Positions 44,185 through 54,371 of a stretch of 64,000 nt of DNA are shown in pieces; position 1 is the stretch's first letter; each line of letters opens with the position of its first letter. Below the pieces are notes generated by a model. That model worked only from the letters and a program-made list of their open reading frames with translations, was not told the DNA's origin and did no database searches. This DNA is from Thozetella sp. PMI_491. Lineage: Eukaryota; Ascomycota; Sordariomycetes; Chaetosphaeriales; Chaetosphaeriaceae. A program made the position numbers and the translations under genes. The stretch covers positions 310,001-374,000 of the forward strand of contig MU270065.1 of assembly GCA_021432635.1 (NCBI GenBank), read 5' to 3'.

Positions 44185-45281
44185 CTACGACTCTTGCTTC
44201 GGCACCGCCTGGACAAGCGACTTCCTGACGTAGCTCTTGCCCACTCCTTCCTTTGCCATCTCGTCCAGAATGCGACGGACGCCTTTGGCTAGCCCTTCCC
44301 GCTCCTCGGCAAGACTAGGTCCGCTGGCGGCCCAGCGAATCCGGCATTCGTGATCCACCAGATATGTGTAGCCGACCTTGGAGTTGAGCAACCCGATCGA
44401 CTCTCTGATCTCGTCCGAAACGCCCTTCCGGACGATAAAATAGCGGTCCCAATTCTCCTTGCCCACCTGCTTCCGCAGCGACCTCTTGAACAGCCAGATC
44501 AGCCAGTTCCTCAGGGCGTTGTCCTCGCTGTTGACCTGGACGAACTGCGCCATGCCCCCGCTCTTCTCTATGACGCTGTGCAGATCCGGGTTGGCCTCCT
44601 TAGATACGAGGGTCTTGACCTGGTTTTGCGCCCACACGTTGCCGAAGACAGACACCACCGACGCCTTGCCCTCTAGCACCGTCGTCGTGTCGCGGGCGAG
44701 GTTGTCGCGCTTCGCGATGGTGTCGCCGTGCAGGTTGGGAAAGTACAGCGAAAGGTCGCCGCGGAAGAGGCGCGGGGGTGCGATGAAAGTCTTGCCTTTG
44801 TGGAGGTCTATGTTGCTCCATTCGCGGAAGTACGGCCGGGAGATCTGCGACTTCCTGTAACCATCAAGCTTTAGCATGCGATTCTTCTTCTTGTCCTTTT
44901 ATATTCCTAGGCTGGAGAATGAAGTGTGTCCTACAGATGCTCCCTTCGGGCCAAGTGCTTCTCGTAGTTGACAAAGTCATCGCGGCGCTGCTTGAGTGAT
45001 CGGAAGTCGATGCCCGTGTTCTCGCCCTCGAGCGGGGGGTAGTTCATGCCAATCGGCCGGGACAGCGGCGTGGGAGTGAACTCGTCGATGCGCTTGCCAT
45101 ATGCACGGGGCGCACTGGACAGCTGGGCTGGGGCTTCATCGGACTTCTCTTGGGGCGTCGCACGCGTTGGCTCCGGTTTGGGCTTCGTGTCTTTGCCCGC
45201 CAGCCTCGCGTACGAAGTGCTGAACGTGCGCCATTGACACCGAATGCATGGGACTAGTCTAGCCCCCGCCCTCGGAGCCAT
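44185..45281 (-). CDS. atp10: Mitochondrial ATP synthase assembly factor Atp10
   Basis: Inner-membrane chaperone that helps subunit 6 (Atp6) join the Fo ring. Two exons on the minus strand, 45281-44935 and 44854-44185 (338 residues), joined by an 80-bp intron (CATCT|GTAGGA ... TTACAG|GAAGTC). The junction gives HLARREHLKSQISRPYFREW, the typical Atp10 sequence. Read alone, exon 1 seems to stop right after the junction, and exon 2 seems to start at an internal ATG at 44877; both are artefacts of the intron. The N-terminus (MAPRAGARLVPCIRCQWRTF, then STSYARLAG) is a clear presequence. PPRLFRGDLSLYFPNLHG, NVWAQNQVKTLV and LLNSKVGYTYLVDHECRIRW are conserved blocks. The start at 45281 follows AACAAC, a good context. 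Confidence 0.92.
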
Positions 45282-45673
45282 GTTGTTGAGCCGTGAAGTC
45301 CCGGGAGTTGGCCTCGGAGCGGTTATCGTCTGTCTCGACGAGGATGCCTTGCAGCGCAAAACTCCGCGATTCCCAAAAAAAAATACGGCACACACTCATT
45401 CGGAAGCTCGGGCCCCTGCATACGGTGGCTCGAGGGTGGAGGCTTCGCCGGCAGCCCGGGTACCCCACAAATGGACGGCCCTGGACTCGGCTATCAGCGG
45501 AGCATCGAGGTCGAGTCTCGGCCTACAACGTCATGGGTGGCTCTGAGCCGGTGTAAGCCGCGCCAGAACCCCTACTACCTCCAGACATTCCTCCTCAACT
45601 CGGTGCGAGGACCAAAAACATCGTGCTGCTGGATGCCTGGATCGAGGCATTGAAGCTTCTCTCGTCGTGCAAG
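45282..45673. other. Divergent promoter between atp10 and the BCKD E2 gene
   Basis: About 390 bp without coding signal between start codons of two nuclear genes for mitochondrial proteins. Confidence 0.55.
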
Positions 45674-47214
45674 ATGTTCTTTCACCGAGGCTCTCGTGCC
45701 GTCCGGCAACAATTGCGTCTCGTCAAGGACCCCTCCCGAGCCGCCGCCTCGGTAATTCCTCCTCGGGCATGGCAATACCCCGCTAGGGCTTTCCACGAGA
45801 CCAGGAGTCTCAAGGTCGTGAAGCCCGTACTTCTGGCTGACATCGGGGAAGGTTCGTCTCCGTACTCTGATCCGCGTGAGAGAAGGCAAGCTGACCTGAT
45901 GCTCAAGGCATTGTCGAGTGCGAGATCATCCAGTGGTTCGTCGAGCCCGAGGCCCGCGTAGAGGAGTTCTCTCCGCTATGCGAGGTCCAGAGCGACAAGG
46001 CCTCCGTCGAGATAACGAGCCGCTTTGCGGGCGTGGTCAAGAAGCTCTACTACGACGCCGGAGAGATGGCAAAAGTGGGCAAGCCGTTTGTCGACATTGA
46101 CATTCAAGGCGATGCAAAGCAGGAAGACCTCGACGCCCTGACGCCGCCAGAGCCGCCGAAGGAGAGCGCGGCACCAGAAGCAACGGAGCCAGCAGCGCCT
46201 ACAAGCACACCGGCGCCGTCGGAGAGCACAAGAGAGACCTCACCGCCTCCGGATCGGCCTCAAGGCAAGCATGCCGGGTTGGCGACGCCCGCCGTGCGAC
46301 ATTTGTCGAAGGAGCTGGGTGTCGACATAACCGAAATACAGGGGACCGGTAAGGACGGCAGGGTATCTAAAGAGGACATCTACAAGTTCGTGGAGAACAG
46401 GGATTCTCCTCGGCAAGCCACAGACCCGTCCAGTCCCTTCTTGATGCCCCACGATACGGCGGGCCCTCAGATGGAGACACCGCTCAAAATGACCAAGACG
46501 AACGAGATGATGTTCAAGACCATGACCCGCTCCCTTGCCATCCCGCACTTCCTCTACGCCGACGAGATCGACTTCACTCAGCTCGTTGAGCTGCGTGGCC
46601 GCTTGAACAAGGTCCTAGCTAAGTCCATCCAAGATGGGGATGCCGCGCAGGTCGCCAAGCTCTCATACCTCCCCTTCGTCATCAAAGCCGTCTCGATGGC
46701 GCTGTACAAGTACCCGATCCTGAACGCGCGAGTCGACCTCGGCGCCGACCCGTCCAAGCCCAGCATCATCCTGAGGAGTCAGCACAACATCGGCGTCGCC
46801 ATGGACACGCCCTCGGGGCTGATCGTGCCCGTGATCAAGAATGTCGGTAGCTTGAACGTGCTCTCGATCGCAGCCGAGCTCATGCGGCTGCAGCAGCTCG
46901 CGCTTGCGGGCAAGCTGTCGCCGCAGGACCTCAGCGGAGGCACTATCACGGTGAGCAACATCGGCAACATCGGCGGCACCTACCTGTCGCCGGTGATAGT
47001 GGAGCGCGAGGTCGCCATCCTTGGCGTAGGCCGCATGCGCACCGTGCCGGCGTTCGCCGGGCCGGATTCGAACGAGGTGGTGCGCAAGCAGATATGCAAC
47101 TTCAGCTGGAGTGCCGACCACCGCGTCATCGACGGAGCTACGCTTGCACGCGCGGCTGATGTGGTGCGTGGGATTGTGGAAGAGCCGGATGTGATGGTCA
47201 TGCACCTGCGGTAA
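45674..47214 (+). CDS. Lipoamide acyltransferase (E2) of branched-chain 2-oxo-acid dehydrogenase
   Basis: Transfers the branched-chain acyl group from lipoamide to CoA in the mitochondrial catabolism of Leu, Ile and Val. Two exons, 45674-45851 and 45908-47214 (494 residues). A basic, Arg/Ser-rich presequence (MFFHRGSRAVRQQLRLV) ends near RAFHETRS. The lipoyl domain runs VVKPVLLADIGEG, ECEIIQWFVEPEARVEEF, and QSDKASVEI with the lipoylated Lys at 90. A Pro/Glu/Thr linker follows. The E3-binding domain is ATPAVRHLSKELGVDI. The catalytic domain ends with SWSADHRVIDGATLARAADV, with the active His at about 464. The lipoyl and FLYADEID-type sequences point to the branched-chain E2 and not to pyruvate or oxoglutarate E2. 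The genome-level assignment (DBT type) is by family knowledge. Confidence 0.92.
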
Positions 47215-48630
47215 GGCATGCTAGCTTCGTTGCATGGAGCCAAGCAACATGTGCGGGGAGCGGGTTGGCAGGGGGGCCAGTCCCGTATATTATTTTCTTT
47301 CCTAGAGGGGGGTCAAGAAGCAAGGAGGGTTACCTCGTAGACGCAGAGGTCACAAGACAGCCCCTTGCTGAAGAGCGGGAAGCATAGAAGACGATAGAAG
47401 CCCATGTACCTCTTTCGACACCGCGCATCGTACAGCGCATAGCAAGAGGGGAAGTGCGACAGTCCCAATGCTCTGTATTCGCCCGGGTGACTCGCGATGC
47501 CACCGTCATACTGCGATGAGAAGAAAGCCATTGGTCGCGAGTGTGAAATGCCACTCCCCCGAGAGCCGGTCAGTTCCATTATCTTCCAAGTGCCGATGCC
47601 CCCTCTGCGAGGGACCTGTCGCACAGCTGCCTCCGTGCCTCCCCCCTCCCACCCCCCTCCTCTTCCCCTCCCCCTGGAGAAGGCAAAAAAGACGGAGGGA
47701 AAAGTCGAGAAGGTCGACCGCCAAATCCCTAGACTTGCAGTGAACCACACACTCAAGTTCCGTGGCTGGCCACCCAGCGAAGGCGGAAGAGGGCCCGAGC
47801 AAATCGAACCGGTTTCAATCGCGTAATTGCCTTGCCATCGGTCTGCCTGCCGCAATCTCCATGGTCCGGGCAGGATGCATACGCAGCCTTGGCCCTGCCG
47901 CCTCTGGCCCTTTGGTCTCCGCATTTCCGGTGCAACGGGAGGGTGGTGTGCATCGCTTAGCAGGGCTGACAGCACAAACGGCCCTCCAAGTCCAATGGCC
48001 GGGCGGTCCCGCTGCTGGGCTCTCCGAGGCGCGCCATTTCGCCTGCTTTTGCCAGCGGGTGGGCCGGCCATGCTGGTCCCTGTCGTTCAACATCTTTCAA
48101 GAAGCAAGCGATGAGACAAGGGACCGCCAAGCTAGCGGCGCTGGCGATCCCTTATGAGACACTCTTTCGTGTAAGTGATAATGCTGTCTATAGAGTCTAG
48201 GCGAACGCAAGTGAGATTACTGGAAACGCAAATGGTGGTATTAGCTAAATAGAGAAAAACAAATGAGAAAAAAAAGGACAAAGAATGCACGCTTCCTTTT
48301 GAACGCCGTGACGGAACAGAGACCTCGCAGCCTCGTTGTCAATGCAATATCCCCCGTTCCCTTCTTAAACTCGATCCAGACGGCGTTTGTCGTGTGTTAG
48401 TCCCACCAAAAAGAAACAATCCAAGTGTTTTCGCCCTCTCTCGCTTGCCTTCATGCGCCATCCCGGATATCTAACAATTGGACAGAAAACGTCAAAGGCC
48501 CAATAAAACTCATCGCTCGGCAGCGGGCAGGGTATCGTCAACGGTCAGCCAGGGGGGTTTGTGCTTTACGCCCGGCCCAACCTCCTTTTCGGCAATACAG
48601 GAGCCCAGCCTAACACAGGGTCGCGCACGC
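47215..48630. other. Convergent 3' region, no gene seen
   Basis: About 1.4 kb between the stops of the E2 gene and gluconokinase. The longer frames here look like shadows (Pro/Arg-rich, no motifs). Confidence 0.5.
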
Positions 48631-49492
48631 TCACTCCGCAAGCGCTTCCTCCCGTCGTACCTGCAGCACCTTAGCAAGCGCTTCGGCCATGACCTCCTCG
48701 GGTGACTTGTCGACGTCTACGGTGATGACGTCCTTCTCGGCGGCGGTGGGCGGCTCGAGGGCCTCGAACTGGCTGTGGACCATGTTGGCGCCCATGTAGT
48801 GGTTCTGGCGAGCCTGCACCCGCCGGAGCAGGACCTCCTCCGAGGCGTTCAGGTAGATGAAGTGCAGGTGCAGGTTCGGGTCGTAGTACCCGGCCACCCG
48901 GATGACATCGCGGTATTTGCGCTTGAGGGCCGAGCAGGTGACCACGACGCCCTCATGGCCAGCGTTGAGACGAGCTAGAGCTTCGTCCCGGAGGAGTGTG
49001 AGCCAGTCCCATCGATCAGCATCCGTCAGGGGAATGCCATTGCTCATCTTCTCGATGTTGGCAGGAGGGTGAAACTGCACAAGGAATTAGCAACGAGTCC
49101 ATTTCCCGTCTTCTCTTTTTTTTTTTTTTTTTTTTTTTTTCCTCCGTCCCCTCTCGCCTGGGCCAGGGAATTCTTACCTGATCGCCTTCCACGTAGGGGA
49201 GGTTCAGCTCCCTAGAGATGTGCTCGGCCACTGTTGTCTTTCCGCACCCGGCAGGGCCTGTAACCAGCCAGATGTGGTGCTCCCTGGGAGACCTGTGTCC
49301 GTTGGTATGAACGGCACCGTGGGCAGTGCCATTGGGAACGGCGGGCTGCATCGCGGGGACATGCTGGCGCACCAACTTGGGCGATGCCGGCACGGACTGC
49401 CGGCCGGCCGACAGTGTAGGCGAAGCCGGGACCTTGCCATTCACCGAGATGGGCGAATCGCAGGAGATCATGGTTGCAACGTGAGGAGTCAT
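48631..49492 (-). CDS. Gluconokinase (gluconate to 6-phosphogluconate)
   Basis: Phosphorylates gluconate with ATP, feeding the pentose-phosphate pathway; cytosolic. Two exons on the minus strand: 49492-49178 and 49074-48631 (252 residues, phase 0). The first 72 residues are a Ser/Pro-rich, disordered extension (for example ASPTLSAGRQSVPASPKLV) not present in bacterial GntK-type enzymes; an in-frame ATG at residue 8 is an alternative start. The kinase core starts at HHIWLVTGPAGCGKTTVAEH (Walker A), then LNLPYVEGDQ|FHPPANIEKM, a family signature crossing the intron, and GIPLTDADRWDWL, VVTCSALKRKYRD, FIYLNASEEVLLRRVQAR and HYMGANMVHSQFEALEPP. The intron carries a 25-nt T run on the plus strand. 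Confidence 0.93.
49116..49140. repeat. T25 homopolymer inside the gluconokinase intron
   Basis: Twenty-five consecutive T on the plus strand (A-run in the sense of the gene), inside the 103-bp intron. The length is prone to sequencing and replication error, with no effect on the protein. Confidence 0.9.
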
Positions 49493-52400
49493 TGTGTAGG
49501 AGAAATTTGCCGAGGGCAGTTTTGGACTGTTTATTTTTGTCTGGCGCAAGACCGGGCGTGGGAGAAAGGGGGCCGCTGTGGCAGGTTCCTGGAGTAGGCG
49601 GGTCGAGGAGAGGGAAGTAAGGATGGTGTTGTGGGATCGCCGAGGCCGGCCCTGCGCAACTCTAGGGTCGTTTCTGGAAGGACACAGAGGGAATTTTCCG
49701 CAGCCAGGAGTGAAGGGCAAGCAAAAGCTAGGAACGACAGTGACGGCACTGGTGAAGGGAGAAAGAGGTCAAAGGACTAGGGTTGGGTGAAAGAGGTGTG
49801 GCGGCGACCTGCGGCACTTATATGGGAAGTCCCTCCTGGAAGTACATAGTACTACCACGCAGGTTTCAGCGGGCTAGGGCCTGCCTGAGATGACCTAAAA
49901 GTTTTTCAACTGGGCCCCCGGGCAGGGTGGTGGTACCGGACACGGGCTAGCGAGCTAAGAGACGTGCTAGAACCTCCAGCGAATTTCCAGCATTCGCTGA
50001 GGAGCTCCGCCGACAGGGCGGCAATCCCAGCAAAACAGGGGGTGTGGGCGCTCGAAGGCGCTGACCTTGGCGGGGACGCCTCCCCCCCCGCCCTTGGGTC
50101 CTTGGGACCTGAGGAAGGAGCACCTGGGGCGACTTCCCATTGGACACTGCCGCCAGACCGGCCCCGGAACAGAGCCTGGCTCCACCACACCGACGGTGCG
50201 ACTTTGAGGCAAGTCACGGCAGGTATCCCTGGCTGACGCCGATGTACTGTGTCACTTTTTGTCGTCATTGTGTCGGGCAGCAAATTCGACAGGCCGTGGA
50301 GAGCATGGGCATGACCTGGCTTCGTGGGGACCCGTGGGGAAGCCGTCATCGCAACCTGCACAACACAGAGAGAGCCACGCACAAACCTCTTCCCACTGCG
50401 TCCGTGCCGCCCCCCCGTTCCCCGTCCCCCCCATTTCCATTTCCCGTATTTCTCTGCCTCCCTCTCTCTGCTAGGTCTAGCCGAGCAGGAACCCCCAGCT
50501 GAGACGCGTTCCATCACACGTTTCTTCGGCGAAGGTATCTCGCTGAACAGAGTCGGGACGATGATCTTGACGACGTCCACCTGACTCTGGATGGCGGGAC
50601 AAGGCCGAACTCGCCTCCCGCCACTTCGTCCTTGGCCGAACCGACTGGGCGTGGCTGTCCCAGGGACAAGAATAGCCGCTAGTTAGCCAAGCTCCACACG
50701 CGTGCTCACAGCTTGGGGCGACGGCCGGCGCTCGTCATTAGCCGGATAGCCGGGAGTGCTTGCCATTCGGGGGGACGATGCAAACAGTCAATAGGCTCCA
50801 GTAGCCCGTAAAGCGCGCAACCCAGTTTCGCAAGGCCCTGCCTTACGGAGCACAATGAAGGTTTCCAATATACCCGGTAAGGGGGGCAAACTTTAGGGTG
50901 GGAAGAGGTTTTCGATCCTCCCAAGCTTTCCCCAACGCTTCTAGAGTGCGAATGCGGCCCTGTGTGGCTGGCTGGCTGCCTGCGGGAAGAACTCCGGGGC
51001 ACTCAACGAGCCAGATGCCGATGGGTTGGCTACTAGGATACCCAGAAAGGCAGGCATACGCACCGCAGCGCAAAAAGTAAAACCAGGTCTGCGTTCGGCC
51101 GAGCGATCGGCAAGGTACCTCTGGGCCTGGGGGAGGTACAGGGTGCGACATGCCACCGTGCTAAGGCCAGCAAGAGAGACAGGGCAAAAGCCAAACTGTC
51201 TAGGACTGCGTGGGGGTTCCACCCCATAGTTTAGCCCACATAAACCCTCACCCGCCGACGATGGAGACCATTTCCGTGCTTCGGGTCGGAGCAGGAAAAG
51301 GAACCGAACGAAGCGTGCGGTGGAGCACGCCGTCGATAGGGGGATGCCGGAGGGAGCGAAACACAAGGCAGAGACGGGCTGGGCCGCCTGCAGCACGGTG
51401 GAAACCCGTCCTTGGTCGGCAGCCGGTATCTCACATCGGCTTCTCGAGCTCGCCATGTTTTCCCTCAACACCCGCTGTAGGCCGGAGTTCAATGACAGCG
51501 TGAGCTTCCGCTCGCGCTCTCCTCTCCCCCCTCCGCGCCCTTGTATTTTTTTTCTCCGGTACCTCACTGTTCTAGCGCACCCCTAATTAACCTTGTGGTG
51601 CCCACTTCCTACCACCCGTTCTCCCGTGGTCACCAACCCATGCTGTCACACCCTCACTTACACACCTCACTTCCCGTCAGGCCAATCTAAGCCTGCCAGG
51701 TGGGAAAGTGCTGCTTCTCGGTAAGCATTTTCTTGGTTCATGACGAGAGCGCCCCTTTTCGCTCTGTCTAGAACCCATCCTAGTACGGTACCTTTCTCTC
51801 AATCACACTCGCACACACACACACACACATACATTCCCTCTTCTCCCACTCGCCGTCGCCCTTCTCTTTTCTCTTTCCTGCATCATTGACTGTCCCCGCC
51901 TGGCCGCGACCGGAAAGCATGGCTCCCCTGTCGTGGGTCTCGTAACGAGCGTGGCCTCCACTCCTTCGATTCCGTGGGAGTGGTCACGCGGACTGTCTGG
52001 AATCTTTCGTTCCCCACGCACGAGGTCCCAGCGAAATTGGGTGGACCTAGGCCCATGCTAGCTCGACTGATCCGTTCGGCTCACGCTTCCCGCCAGCGGG
52101 TTTTCCGGCCACTGCCAGAGGTCGGTCCGGCATTCTCAGCCCAGAGCGCGGAACTCCTCAGCGCGCTCCCCGGGCCCCTATGCAACCCCCTCCCCCCCCA
52201 GCAGTACCACCGTTGGGTAGTGGTAGCGCTTGTGCAGCTGGCTGGCTTCGTCCGTTCCCCCCTCGGTCGCTTCCCCGGCGGGTGGATTGATGTATATCCT
52301 GCATGCTAGCACAACAGCTTGGGCCTGAGTAGGAAAGGTGGGCTTCGACCCTATCGATGCTCCCCTTTTTCCCTGGGATGCTAGAGCTCGAGCCCTCACC

Positions 52401-54371
52401 GCTCCTTCTCCAACATGCCCCACGATGTCGGCTACTGTGGTTGCGTCCTCCTTAGCAAGGCGTCGTCACAGACATCGAGCCACTCAGGGCCCCCCTTGGG
52501 TCGCTGAAGCCACGGCGAGGTGCAGTTGACGCGCATTCGCCGCTGCGTCCCAATGCAACCTAACTTCCTGACGAGGCCAGCGGCAGACCAGGGACCGTCG
52601 GAAGCAGACTGCCATGCACGTTTCGATCCAGTAGAGGCAGCCCCCGATCAATAGCCTGTCGTCACTACGAGAGAAAGAGGCCCAGCAAGGCTTACTAGTG
52701 CGTGTAAGTACCACGGCAACGGTGCTGAAGACAAATGTCTGTATGCCGGTGGGACTGCAAAGCGGCACGCCGTCACCCCCAACTCTCCTGCTGGCTCTCA
52801 CCCCCTGGACATAGTGGCTTGGCCGGGGAATGCAAGTCAGTGCCTCGTGACGCCAACGACCTAGCCTGATTCGACATCAAGAGTCCAGGTAAGCTGTAGG
52901 AGGCCCGGCTTGGCAAGTGCTGTTTCGTGTGCCACTATTTCGGGAGGTAGCTAGCAGTGCCTTGAGCTCACGCTTGCCGGCCGAGTTGGTATCTCATCCG
53001 GGCTGCATGTTGGACAAAATGCCTCGCGCAAGTCTTTGGCAAAATTCGATATCGCAGCTGGCCGCTGGCTGCCGCTAAGGCAAGGTCTCGGGCTCGCCTG
53101 CTACCTGTTCTTCTGTGGGGGTTAGCTCGAGTAGAAGAGGGCATGATGGTGTTGCATCTCCTGCCCTCCCTCTCCCTTGGAGGGTTGGATCTCACCGGTT
53201 ATTTCAACGATATGCTATGTATTGTGACCCGTCTAGAGGGAGGGGGTCCGAAAGGTCCGATCGATCCTGCTCGGACTACGACTATTAGATAGACAGCCAC
53301 ACCCCCGCGGGCATCAGAAGCTTCTTCGTAGGTCGCATGCAGTCATCCCTTCATTTCATTATCTCTTCTGGCCAGGTGCAGTTGACCGGCTTGCCGTCCC
53401 GTCCCCCACACATCTCGACCCAACAGCCGCGTTAGCCCGTAGGTCTCCAAGGCTCCTGATGACTCCTTCACTGCACCGAGACTATCCAGTAATATATCTT
53501 GTATACGGCGGCCAATGACTATTCGTGCTAATCCTGTGAAGAGAGGGGGCTATGTCTCGTTGTAAAATAGCAATAGCGAGCCTATCTAATGTTCATGTTG
53601 ACCCCGCCAAACTTTTTGCCCCGCCATGATTCTATCTTGATTGCACAACAATGGGCCAATCAGCTTGGCTGCTTGTTGACGACATTGCCCTACGAAAGCT
53701 GGGCAAGCATTGGGCGTGACTGGAGAGGGCCTTCTTCGGAGCAGGTGGAGGGCTCGACCGCAAGCGAGGAGCCAATTTTCGAGAGAGGAAAGAAATGAGC
53801 GCATCCCTGAGACCCTAAGGGCACGACACGCCAACAACCATCTCCAGCCAGTCGGTTTCGGTGACATATCCAGCAGCTTGACCCGCTGGTGTGGGTTCGG
53901 TGGGATGAATGTGGCTGTTAGTTAACTGTGGCTAAAAGCTCCCCCGCAGCTGCCCCAGGCGGGTCGACCTGGCTCTGCAGTTTACTGTACAGATCGCCAA
54001 GAGGTCGTTCTGCCACAAGAAATGGTTGGATATCCAGCTCCAAGGAGGGGCAGTGGCACTCACCCAACTCTTTGTGAATCTGGCAGCGCATTTAGCACTC
54101 AATATGGATACTAGGAACCGTCAGCAGAAGTCCTTTCCCTAAGCGCCCTTAGATCACCGTCACGTTTGCACCCGGTTACCCGGTTTCTTGTACGATGGGC
54201 GTGAGACACATTAATTGTTTCGCCAAGCTTCGGAAGCTTCTGCGAAGGGAAGGTGCAGGTTTGGCCGAAGGCTCTAGGCAGCTTCGGCCAGTCACGGCTC
54301 TCAATACAGCAGGAGCCTTGAGTTACGCAGACACTGTCGTCACGCCTCTAGGGCTTTTGGTGTCACATTAA
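49493..54371. other. Long gene-poor region (about 4.9 kb)
   Basis: No frame here has protein-like composition or a recognised motif on either strand, despite open frames of up to about 220 codons. A (CA)9 run lies at 51812-51829. The longest pyrimidine-rich stretch is at 51500-51900. A possible spliced transcript near 51455-51720 is discussed in the findings. No tRNA or transposon features were seen. Confidence 0.5.

Noticed and set aside
49906-50580. 224-codon minus-strand reading frame
   Set aside because: Low-complexity, no recognisable domain; judged a chance frame.
50941-51567. 208-codon minus-strand reading frame
   Set aside because: No motif, no conserved-looking block, and composition like random GC-rich sequence.
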